From contig CANLVP010000003.1 in NCBI GenBank assembly GCA_947494675.1, forward strand, positions 483,791-547,790: a stretch of DNA of 64,000 bases, read 5' to 3'. This stretch comes from an uncultured Paracoccaceae bacterium (lineage in GTDB: Bacteria > Pseudomonadota > Alphaproteobacteria > Rhodobacterales > Rhodobacteraceae). A program made the translations under genes and the position numbers. Numbering within the stretch: position 1 is the first letter of the stretch; every line of letters starts with the position of its first letter. Below are positions 17,359-24,838 of the stretch, one piece after another. The notes below the pieces were generated by a model. The model was not told where the DNA came from. It saw only the letters and a program-made list of their open reading frames with translations, and did no database searches.

Positions 17359-17849
17359 GTTTTCGCTCCTGAGGCTTGGGCCGCGAGCAGGAAGGCGGCA
17401 GCACCGGGGAGTTTGAGTTGGTTTGCAGCGGCGACCCGTTCTGGCGTGAAGTGGCCTGCGACATTGAGGCAATTCAGTGTGCCCATGACGTTGCCATCAA
17501 TAATGATCGGCAGGTTCAGGCAGCTTTCGAGACCCAGCGATTGGATTTTTTCCCAATCGGGGAAAACTTCGGCCAGGTCTTCAATCGTGTTGCCGACAAA
17601 GGTTTCCTGCCGTTCAAGCACGGTCTTTGTCCAGATCGTATCAAGGATCGGTTTTTCACCACCCACCGGATAGGGCACCGGATCATCCGAGAAGATGCGC
17701 GCCGCCACGCCGCGCTTTTGGTCAACGGTCATGATGGTGAATTGCTTAAGGTCAAGCACGTCGTAAGCCAGTTGCGCCAGCGCCTTGAACACGGCCTGAG
17801 AGGCGTTCGGTCCGGCCATAGCGGCGACAAACGGGGCGAAATCAGCCAT
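17355..17849 (-). CDS. GAF domain-containing protein
   Basis: A 164-residue single-domain GAF protein. Typical text includes FTIMTVDQKRGVAARIFS early, GNTIEDLAEVFPDWEKIQSLG in the middle and LNLPIIIDGNVMGTLNCLN at the end. There is no output domain and no membrane segment, so it should be a cytoplasmic small-molecule sensor or a redox-related GAF protein. It overlaps the XRE-cupin gene by 8 nt and hyuA2 by 4 nt, which argues that it acts with the regulator or the enzymes. The longer upstream frame is rejected since it lies inside the regulator gene. Confidence 0.8.
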   Translation of the reverse strand: MADFAPFVAAMAGPNASQAVFKALAQLAYDVLDLKQFTIMTVDQKRGVAARIFSDDPVPYPVGGEKPILDTIWTKTVLERQETFVGNTIEDLAEVFPDWEKIQSLGLESCLNLPIIIDGNVMGTLNCLNVAGHFTPERVAAANQLKLPGAAAFLLAAQASGAKT

Positions 17850-18450
17850 GTGGTTGTCCTTCCGTGCGATCTTCGCCGAACAGGTCCATTGTGTTGACGA
17901 CCAGAACCGTGACGGTTTCATTGGTTTCGTTCTGTACGGAATGGGGGCGCATGCTGTCGAAATGGATGGAATCGCCTGCACCAAGCACTGTGCGTGCGCC
18001 GTCCACTGTCAGAGTCAGCGCGCCCTTGATGACGTAGTAAAATTCTTCGCCCTCGTGGACCATCTCTTCGATGGTGAAGCCGGGGGGATGATACACCAGC
18101 AAGCCGTTCAGGGTGCTGCCTTCGAAGGATGTCGACAAACGTTCGAAATCAAAGCCGCCACCGGGCGACGCGTAGAGTTCGCGCATCTCGGCACGGCTTG
18201 TTTGTTCGGGCTTTGGCGGTGGATCGAAGAAGTCAGCGATATGCGCATCCAAAGCGTCCGCCATAGCGGTCAGAGACGCCAGCGAAGGTGAGGTGATATT
18301 GCGTTCGACTTGGCTGATGAACCCTGTGGTCACCCCAGCACTTTTGGCTACAGCCTCGAGCGTGAGGCCCAGCTCTTTGCGGCGTTGGCGCAGCTTACTG
18401 CCCAAATCGGCAGCGTCTTCGTAGGATTGAGCGATGATCGGTTTTAGCAT
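17842..18450 (-). CDS. XRE family transcriptional regulator with cupin sensor domain
   Basis: A 202-residue regulator. An HTH_3 domain covers about residues 16-72 (LRQRRKELGLTLEAVAKSAG, FISQVERNITSPSLASL). A cupin_2 domain covers about residues 125-192 (HEGEEFYYVIKGALTLTVDG, GDSIHFDSMRPHSVQN). This is the architecture of PuuR/SutR-like regulators that sense amino acid or amine metabolites through the cupin. It is the first gene of the minus-strand hyu operon and faces the dipeptide transporter operon across 143 bp holding a TTGACAA-N10-TTGTCAA repeat, so it probably controls both operons and itself. Confidence 0.88.
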   Translation of the reverse strand: MLKPIIAQSYEDAADLGSKLRQRRKELGLTLEAVAKSAGVTTGFISQVERNITSPSLASLTAMADALDAHIADFFDPPPKPEQTSRAEMRELYASPGGGFDFERLSTSFEGSTLNGLLVYHPPGFTIEEMVHEGEEFYYVIKGALTLTVDGARTVLGAGDSIHFDSMRPHSVQNETNETVTVLVVNTMDLFGEDRTEGQPHG

Positions 18451-18463
18451 GACTAAATTAATG

Positions 18464-18487
18464 TTGACAAAGGCCGCCCGTTGTCAA
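18464..18487. promoter_or_regulatory. Inverted repeat, candidate operator/promoter shared by the divergent hyu and dipeptide-transport operons
   Basis: TTGACAA at 18464-18470 and TTGTCAA at 18481-18487 form a perfect 7 bp inverted repeat with a 10 nt spacer. Each arm contains a TTGACA -35-like hexamer facing its own operon, so a dimer bound here would cover both promoters. It lies 14 bp upstream of the XRE-cupin start codon. Sequence only; binding is not shown. Confidence 0.5.
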
Positions 18488-18593
18488 GATGATTGAAGCA
18501 GTACTAAAAAAAGAATCTGAACCGCCAAGGCTGACCATCTGCTGGAGCTTTCGGTGGCGCGGGTCTTGGTCAAACAATGACAGGGGATTTCTG

Positions 18594-20180
18594 ATGCTAT
18601 TCAACACAAAGACAACGCTCTTAGGCACGACCGTGCTGGCGATGACGTTGGCCGCGGCACCGGTTGCCGCAGAGCGGATTTTGCGCGCGGACGAAGTGGC
18701 CGTTGGTGAAATTGATCCGGCAAAAGCTACGGATTACGCCGATACGGTGCTGGCCATCAACCTTTACGACACGCTGGTTTACCCCAAGCAGGGTGGTTCT
18801 GGCGTGCAGCCCCATTTGGCCACTGAGTGGGCAATTGATGGCGCGACCTACACCTTCACACTGCGTGATGATGTGACGTTCAATTCAGGAAATCCGCTGA
18901 CTGCTGCCGACGTTGCCTATTCGTTTGAACGGATGATGGCGATGGGCCAAGGCAATTCCAACCTGTTCGCAGGTGTCGTCGATAGCGTCGAAGCGACGGG
19001 CGACAACACTGTTGTCTTTACGCTGACAGAGCCCTTCGCACCCTTCCTTGCCTCCCTTGTGCGGATGCCGGTTGTTGATATGGCGGTCGTGAAAGCCAAC
19101 GAAGTTGACGGCGACTGGGCCTCTACCTGGATGTCGCAAAACAGCGCAGGTTCCGGCCAATACGTGATCACCAGCCATGATCCACAGACCGAAACCGTTA
19201 TGGCTTATGAGGCCGACTATTTCATGGAACCGGTCGAAGGCTACCCCGAAACGGTGCGTTACCGCTATGGCCTGGAGCCCTCGACCGTCCGCGCATTGAT
19301 GAGCCGTGGCGAGCATGACATCTCAAGCCAGTGGCTGCCGCCCGAGGTCTTTGCCGGTCTTGCCGAAGAGGGCGCGACCTTGGTCACCGAGGCGGGCCTG
19401 TCTGGTGAGTATTTCAAGATGAACACGCAACGTGCGCCCCTGGACGACGTGCATTGCCGCCGCGCGCTGGCCTATGCGTTTGATTATGCAACCATGGCGC
19501 AACTCACGCAGATCAACGATGAGGTTTCATCCGGTCGGCCGATGAACGGCGCGATCCCACAGGGCTTGCTTGGCTATGACGCCATTGTGCCGAATTTCTC
19601 ACAAGACATGGCCTTGGCGCAGGAAGAACTGGCGAAATGCGCCTATGATCCGGCGGAACATCTGTTGGACGTGGCCTTTATCGCGGAAACACCGGCGCGG
19701 GAACGCGGCGCGCTGATGATGCAAGCCATCTACAGCACGATGGGCTTCAATGTGGAAATCACACGGACGCCTTGGGCTTTGCTGACCGAGCAGGTTACAG
19801 CACCGCCAACAGCCCCGCATGTGGTCGAAATCGCGGTGTCTGCGGCCTCACCTGATACAGATTCGCTGCTTTACGCAATGTATCATTCGTCGCAGCCTGC
19901 AAGCTGGATTGCCTCGTCCTACTTCAAGAACCCAGAGCTGGATGCGCTGTTGGATCAAGCCCGGATTGAAACCGATCAGGACGCCCGGCAAGACATCTAT
20001 GCACAGGCGAATGCCATTCTGGCACAAGAGGTGCCTGACATCTTTGCCTATGAATTGCTGGGGGCCTTTGCAGTGCGTGAAGGCGTGACCTTCCACAACC
20101 TTGCGGACCCGGCGCTGACTTACCCGAACTCCGGGTTCAACATGCGGTTTGCGGATATTTCGGTTCCTGAGGCTGAATAA
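18594..20180 (+). CDS. Dipeptide-type ABC transporter substrate-binding protein (family 5)
   Basis: A 528-residue periplasmic binding protein. The signal peptide is MLFNTKTTLLG followed by a hydrophobic stretch and an AAPVAAE cleavage region. Family 5 text includes VQPHLATEWAIDGATYTFTL, PLTAADVAYSFERMM and VFTLTEPFAPFLASL. The ATG at 18594 is chosen over a 35-residue upstream extension because it starts the signal peptide and has GGGGA-like ribosome-binding text just upstream. It is the first gene of the operon and presumably delivers the substrate of the hyu enzymes, namely a small peptide or cyclic peptide. The exact ligand is unknown. Confidence 0.9.
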   Translation: MLFNTKTTLLGTTVLAMTLAAAPVAAERILRADEVAVGEIDPAKATDYADTVLAINLYDTLVYPKQGGSGVQPHLATEWAIDGATYTFTLRDDVTFNSGNPLTAADVAYSFERMMAMGQGNSNLFAGVVDSVEATGDNTVVFTLTEPFAPFLASLVRMPVVDMAVVKANEVDGDWASTWMSQNSAGSGQYVITSHDPQTETVMAYEADYFMEPVEGYPETVRYRYGLEPSTVRALMSRGEHDISSQWLPPEVFAGLAEEGATLVTEAGLSGEYFKMNTQRAPLDDVHCRRALAYAFDYATMAQLTQINDEVSSGRPMNGAIPQGLLGYDAIVPNFSQDMALAQEELAKCAYDPAEHLLDVAFIAETPARERGALMMQAIYSTMGFNVEITRTPWALLTEQVTAPPTAPHVVEIAVSAASPDTDSLLYAMYHSSQPASWIASSYFKNPELDALLDQARIETDQDARQDIYAQANAILAQEVPDIFAYELLGAFAVREGVTFHNLADPALTYPNSGFNMRFADISVPEAE

Positions 20181-20193
20181 TCCGTTCTCCCTG

Positions 20194-20227
20194 AATTGGG
20201 GCCGCGCTGAGAGGTGCGGCCCCAATT
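20194..20227 (+). terminator. Perfect 12 bp hairpin after the binding-protein gene
   Basis: AATTGGGGCCGC (20194-20205) pairs perfectly with GCGGCCCCAATT (20216-20227) around a 10 nt loop. It lies between the binding-protein stop and the TTG start of the permease, with no long U-run, and so probably stabilises the upstream message or attenuates read-through. Confidence 0.65.
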
Positions 20228-20251
20228 TGTACGTTTCCCGAAAGGTGCATC

Positions 20252-21274
20252 TTGTCGATTTTTAGAAGACTTTTGGGACGCTTGGGCGCGTCATTGATCG
20301 TGCTGATCGGCGTGTCGATGCTGATCTTCTTTATTGCCCGCATCATTCCTGGCGATCCCGCGCGCATCGCCCTTGGCCCCCGCGCGACCGACGCGCAGGT
20401 AGAGCAGATGCGCGAAGCCCTGAACCTGAACGAACCGATCGTCGTGCAATATGGCCTGTTCATGGGCGACCTTGTGCGCGGTGATCTCGGAATTTCACTC
20501 TATTCCAACCGTCCGGTGATGACCGACCTGGTTGAATACCTTCCCGCCACTTTGGAATTGGTCCTGTTGGCTGGGTTCATGATGGTGATGATCGGGTTGC
20601 CGCTGGGTGCAATCTCGGCCCGGTATCGCGGGCGATGGCCGGACAATCTGGTGCGCGTCATTTCATTGCTCGCGGTCTCTGCCCCGGCCTTTGTCTGGGC
20701 GGTGGGTCTGGTGCTGGTCTTTGCCTATTTCACCCCCCTCTTCCCGATCACAGGCCGGATCAGCGACACCTTAGAGGTCGAGCGTCTGACCGGCTTTATG
20801 CTGATCGACACGCTGGCCGCTGGTCGTTTGGATGCCTTTGCCTCCGCCCTGCATCACCTGATCCTGCCGGCCTTTGCCCTTGCCCTGTCTGGTATCGGGC
20901 AAGCCGCGCGGTTGACACGATCCAACATGATCGCGACCTACGAACAGCCCGCGATTGAGATGGCGCAGGCCTACGGCTTTTCCGAGGCCCGCATCGCACG
21001 GCGTTACGCTTTCAAGCCGTCACTTATACCGTCGTTGACAATCATCGGTCTCGATTTTGCGGCGCTCCTTGGCAACGCTTTTCTGGTCGAGGTCATCTTT
21101 GCCTGGCCCGGTCTGTCCCGTTACGGTGTGGGGGTCATTCTGCAAAAGGACCTCAACGCAATTGTGGGGACGGTTCTGATCATCTCGGCCACGTTCCTGA
21201 TCGCCAATATCATCGTGGATTTTCTGGTGTCGGTTCTCAATCCACGGATCAGGTTCTCTGAGGACAACAAATGA
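20252..21274 (+). CDS. ABC transporter permease (DppB-like)
   Basis: A 340-residue inner-membrane permease with an N-terminal helix (about 10-30), a periplasmic region containing FFIARIIPGDPARIALGPRAT, and later helices. The EAA loop reads MAQAYGFSEARIARRYAF. The start is a TTG at 20252 preceded by AAAGGTG; no ATG gives the expected MSIFRRLLGRLG N-terminus. It overlaps the next permease by 4 nt. It forms the channel with the following DppC-like protein. Confidence 0.9.
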   Translation: MSIFRRLLGRLGASLIVLIGVSMLIFFIARIIPGDPARIALGPRATDAQVEQMREALNLNEPIVVQYGLFMGDLVRGDLGISLYSNRPVMTDLVEYLPATLELVLLAGFMMVMIGLPLGAISARYRGRWPDNLVRVISLLAVSAPAFVWAVGLVLVFAYFTPLFPITGRISDTLEVERLTGFMLIDTLAAGRLDAFASALHHLILPAFALALSGIGQAARLTRSNMIATYEQPAIEMAQAYGFSEARIARRYAFKPSLIPSLTIIGLDFAALLGNAFLVEVIFAWPGLSRYGVGVILQKDLNAIVGTVLIISATFLIANIIVDFLVSVLNPRIRFSEDNK

Positions 21275-22101
21275 AGCGCGCCGCCTATATCCTGTTGTCC
21301 AATCCGCTATCCGTCATCGGCCTCTTGCTGGTCGGCACGGTGTTCTTCTGCGCCCTTTTTGCAGATTTCATCGCACCTTATCCTGATCATGCTGGTGCTG
21401 TGATGAACTTCGCATTCGCCAACAAGCCGCCCTCGGCCGAGTATCTTTTGGGCACAGACGTCGTGGGCCGCGATATTCTGACCCGGATCATCTATGCCTA
21501 CCAAGTCGCGCTTGGCATGGGGCTGGTCGTGCTGCTGATCGCGCCGCCCATTGGTGTCGCGTTTGGGTTGATCGCGGGCTATATCGGCGGCTGGACGGAT
21601 TTCATTCTGATGCGGATTTCCGACATCTTTCTGTCGATCCCGCCGCTGGTGTTGGCACTGGCGATCATGGGCCTGTTAGAGCCGACGCTGCTTAACGCCA
21701 TGCTGGCGATCACCGCCATGTGGTGGCCGTGGTATGCGCGGTTGGTCTACAACATCACGCGCGGCGAAAAGGTCGAAGGCTATGTGCTGGCGGCCGAGGT
21801 GATTGGTGCTTCGAAGGCCCACATCATGTTCCGCGAAATCCTGCCCAATTGTGTACCTGCCATTGTCACCAAGATGACGCTAGATTTCGGATTCGTGATC
21901 CTAATCGCCTCATCGCTGAGCTTCCTTGGTCTTGGGGTACAGGCACCAACGGCAGACCTTGGGTCGATGGTTTCTGAAGGCACGCGCTATCTGCCCGATA
22001 GCTGGTGGATGACCATTTTTCCGGGGCTGGCGATTGTGGTGGCTGTCTTCGGGTTCAATCTTGTGGGCGACGTGCTGCGCGACGTGTTGGAGCCTGATTG
22101 A
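21271..22101 (+). CDS. ABC transporter permease (DppC-like)
   Basis: A 276-residue permease with an N-terminal helix, the conserved LLGTDVVGRDILTRIIYAYQ block after it, and five further membrane segments. The EAA loop reads LAAEVIGASKAHIMFREILPN, and the usual SFLGLGVQAPTADLGSM follows. It overlaps DppB by 4 nt, and its stop shares a base with the start of the ATPase gene. Confidence 0.92.
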   Translation: MKRAAYILLSNPLSVIGLLLVGTVFFCALFADFIAPYPDHAGAVMNFAFANKPPSAEYLLGTDVVGRDILTRIIYAYQVALGMGLVVLLIAPPIGVAFGLIAGYIGGWTDFILMRISDIFLSIPPLVLALAIMGLLEPTLLNAMLAITAMWWPWYARLVYNITRGEKVEGYVLAAEVIGASKAHIMFREILPNCVPAIVTKMTLDFGFVILIASSLSFLGLGVQAPTADLGSMVSEGTRYLPDSWWMTIFPGLAIVVAVFGFNLVGDVLRDVLEPD

Positions 22102-22976
22102 TGCCTGATCCACTGACGCTTGATATCAAAGACCTGCGCCTGTCGTTTAAGAACTGGTCCGGCACCACCGAGGTGCTGCATGGCATTGACCTCAGGATCG
22201 CGCCCGGCGAACGGGTTGCGCTTGTGGGCGAAAGCGGATCGGGCAAATCGGTGACCTCGCGCATTGTGCTGGGCACAATGCAGGATGTGCGCACGGCCCG
22301 TGTGACGGGCCAGGTGGCGTTTGAGGGGCAAGACCTGTCTGCTCTGACCTCTTCCGATCGCCGGGCGTTGCGCGGGCGCGATATCTCGATGATTTTCCAA
22401 GATCCCACCTCGGCGCTGAACCCGGTCTTTCGGATTGGCGAACTGTTTCAGGAGGTGCTGAAACGGCGCGATCCGAAGGTGACAAAGGGAGAGGCCCGCG
22501 CCCAGGCTGCCAAGATCCTGCACGAAGTTTCGATTGAGGACACAGATCGTGTGCTAGACAGCTATTCCTTTCAGCTTTCGGGCGGCATGAACCAGCGAGT
22601 CATGATCGCGATGGCGTTGATCAATGAGCCGCGTTTGCTGTTGGCCGATGAACCCGGCACCGCGCTGGACGTGACGGTGCAGGCGCAGACCTTAGCGATG
22701 ATGCGTGATCTGGTGGTCCAACAAGGGACGTCGGTACTGTTTATCTCACATAACCTTGGGGTCGTGCGCGAGTTTGCCGACCGCATTTATGTCATTTACC
22801 AAGGCCGGATTGTCGAACACGGTGCGACCAAGGAACTGTTTGACGCGCCACGCCATCCCTACACGCGCGCGCTCTTATCAGCGATCCCGCGCCTGACGGG
22901 CGGCGGTGTGCCGGATATCGCAGAGCGCTCCCCGGATTTTGACGACCCATTCGTTGACCATGCGGAGGTGCGGTGA
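22101..22976 (+). CDS. ABC transporter ATP-binding protein (DppD-like)
   Basis: A 291-residue ATPase. Walker A is GESGSGKSV, the signature is LSGGMNQRVMIAMAL, Walker B is LLLADEPGTALD, and the switch histidine is in FISHNLGVVREFADR. The C-terminal YTRALLSAIPRLTGG is typical of the oligopeptide family, but the tail is short and lacks the usual cysteine-rich region of DppD/OppD. The ATG at 22101 shares one base with the upstream stop; an in-frame TTG at 22098 is also possible. Confidence 0.9.
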   Translation: MPDPLTLDIKDLRLSFKNWSGTTEVLHGIDLRIAPGERVALVGESGSGKSVTSRIVLGTMQDVRTARVTGQVAFEGQDLSALTSSDRRALRGRDISMIFQDPTSALNPVFRIGELFQEVLKRRDPKVTKGEARAQAAKILHEVSIEDTDRVLDSYSFQLSGGMNQRVMIAMALINEPRLLLADEPGTALDVTVQAQTLAMMRDLVVQQGTSVLFISHNLGVVREFADRIYVIYQGRIVEHGATKELFDAPRHPYTRALLSAIPRLTGGGVPDIAERSPDFDDPFVDHAEVR

Positions 22977-23785
22977 TGGCTAACCCGATCCTTTCGCTGG
23001 ACGCTGTCAGTAAAGAATTCCGTGTGGGCAAGTCCGTCGTGACGGCGGTGGATAATGTGAGTTTGGACGTAGCCCAAGGTGAGTGCCTTGCTATCGTGGG
23101 CGAGAGCGGGTCAGGCAAAAGCACGATTGCGAATATGATCCTTGGGCTCTTCCCCGCGACAAAAGGCCAGATCAGCTATGCTGGCACCGTACTGCCTGCC
23201 AAACGCACGCTGGAACATCGCAGCCAAATCCAACTGGTCCAGCAAAACCCGCTGTCTGCGTTGAACCCGCGCCGCTCTGTCGGGGCGTCGCTGCGGCTGG
23301 CATTGGATGTGCATAATCACGGTAACCCGGCGGAACGGCCCGCGATGGTTGCGGCCCTGCTGGAAGAAGTGGGGCTTGATCCCGCTATGGCCACCCGTGC
23401 GCCGTCTGGCATGTCCGGTGGGCAACGCCAGCGCATCGCCATTGCCCGCGCCTTGGCCTGCCAGTCGCAGGTGGTGGTGCTGGATGAACCCACGTCGGCA
23501 TTGGACGTTTTGGTGCAGGCGCGCGTCTTGCGCTTGCTCAATGACCTGCGCGAAAAACGGGGCCTGACCTATCTGTTCATCACCCATGATCTGTCCGTGG
23601 TGCGCAATATCGCCGACCGCGTTGCAGTCTTTCAGCGGGGGCAGTTGGTGGAATTGGCGGCAACGGAAACCCTGTTTGAAAACCCTGCCAACCCCTACAC
23701 CCGCACGTTGATTTCAGCAGTTCCCGTTGTGTCCGAACCTGAGCTTGCCCTGCGCGATGCGCTCGCGGCAGGTGCGACCGTCTAG
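22976..23785 (+). CDS. ABC transporter ATP-binding protein (DppF-like)
   Basis: A 269-residue ATPase. Walker A is GESGSGKST, the signature is MSGGQRQRIAIARAL, Walker B is VVVLDEPTSALD, and FITHDLSVVRNIADRVAVF holds the switch histidine. It follows DppD with a shared base (TGATG) and ends on TAG, whose last base begins the GTG start of the racemase gene, so translation of the entire block appears coupled. Confidence 0.9.
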   Translation: MANPILSLDAVSKEFRVGKSVVTAVDNVSLDVAQGECLAIVGESGSGKSTIANMILGLFPATKGQISYAGTVLPAKRTLEHRSQIQLVQQNPLSALNPRRSVGASLRLALDVHNHGNPAERPAMVAALLEEVGLDPAMATRAPSGMSGGQRQRIAIARALACQSQVVVLDEPTSALDVLVQARVLRLLNDLREKRGLTYLFITHDLSVVRNIADRVAVFQRGQLVELAATETLFENPANPYTRTLISAVPVVSEPELALRDALAAGATV

Positions 23786-24834
23786 TGCGCGCCAGCAAGG
23801 TCATCACCGCTGTTGAGGCCCATGCCGAGGGCGAAGGTGGGCGCGTGATCACTGCCGGGCTGCCTCACCTCAAAGGCACCACCGTCAAAGAAATGATGCA
23901 GTTTATGGCCAAGCATCACGACGATATCCGCACCCTGATGCTGCAAGAACCGCGCGGCAATCCGGCGCTGTGTTGCAACGCAATCGTACCGCCCTGCCAT
24001 CCTGAGGCCGACGCCGGTTTCATCATCATGGAGCAGACCGAATACCCGCCGATGTCTGGCAGCAATACAATCTGCGTTGTGACTGTTCTGCTGGAAACCG
24101 GGGTGATCGCCATGCGCGAACCCGTCACGCACTTGACACTGGAAGCCCCCGCCGGGCTGATCAAGGTTAAGGCGACCTGCAAGGACGGCAAGGTCGAGCG
24201 GGTCAAGTTCCGCAACCTGCCCGCTTTCGCCATGCATCTGGACGTGCCGTTGGACGTCCCGGGATACGGTACCATCACCGCCGATATCGCGTGGGGCGGC
24301 ATGTTCTATGTGATCGCAGACGCGGGCCAATTTGGACTTGGCCTGACATCTGATGAGGGCTTTAAAGTCGTCAAAGCGTGTGAAGCGATGCTCGCGGCAA
24401 GTCAGGTACAGTTTCCGGTCACCCATCCGGTGGATGCGGAATTTACCGGTCCCACGATATCGCAATTGACGCTGCCGCCTGACCAAGAGGGTCATGACGG
24501 GATCAGCGCGGTGTCTGTCTCGGGCGGGACGTACAAACCGGGTGGCATCACAGGCGCGCTCGACCGCTCGCCGTGCGGGACCGGGACCAGCGCGAAAATG
24601 GCCGTGCTGCATGCCAAAGGGCTACTCGCGCAGGGCCAAGAATTTGTGAATGCCGGGCCGCTGCGCACGACCTTCACGGGCCGGATCGAAGACACCACAA
24701 AGGTTGGCCCCTATGATGCCATCATCCCCAGCATCTCGGGGCGCGGCTGGATTTCGGGGATGAGCCAATACCTTTTGGATCCCTCGGACCCCTTCCAATC
24801 GGGCTTTACTGTGGGCGATATCTGGGCAGGCTAG
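23785..24834 (+). CDS. Proline racemase family protein (hydroxyproline epimerase / trans-3-hydroxyproline dehydratase candidate)
   Basis: A 349-residue enzyme of the proline racemase fold. The second catalytic cysteine is present (C264 in DRSPCGTGTSA). The first position, normally Cys in MCGHG, is Ser91 in MSGSN, and the following His is also replaced by Ser. Racemases need two cysteines. Relatives with Ser or Thr at the first site are known as hydroxyproline dehydratases or mixed epimerase/dehydratases, so simple proline racemisation is unlikely. The GTG start at 23785 overlaps the TAG of the ATPase gene. The context of peptide importer, HyuB and a putative prolidase in the divergent operon fits metabolism of proline-like residues. 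Confidence 0.85.
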   Translation: MRASKVITAVEAHAEGEGGRVITAGLPHLKGTTVKEMMQFMAKHHDDIRTLMLQEPRGNPALCCNAIVPPCHPEADAGFIIMEQTEYPPMSGSNTICVVTVLLETGVIAMREPVTHLTLEAPAGLIKVKATCKDGKVERVKFRNLPAFAMHLDVPLDVPGYGTITADIAWGGMFYVIADAGQFGLGLTSDEGFKVVKACEAMLAASQVQFPVTHPVDAEFTGPTISQLTLPPDQEGHDGISAVSVSGGTYKPGGITGALDRSPCGTGTSAKMAVLHAKGLLAQGQEFVNAGPLRTTFTGRIEDTTKVGPYDAIIPSISGRGWISGMSQYLLDPSDPFQSGFTVGDIWAG

Positions 24835-24838
24835 GCAC

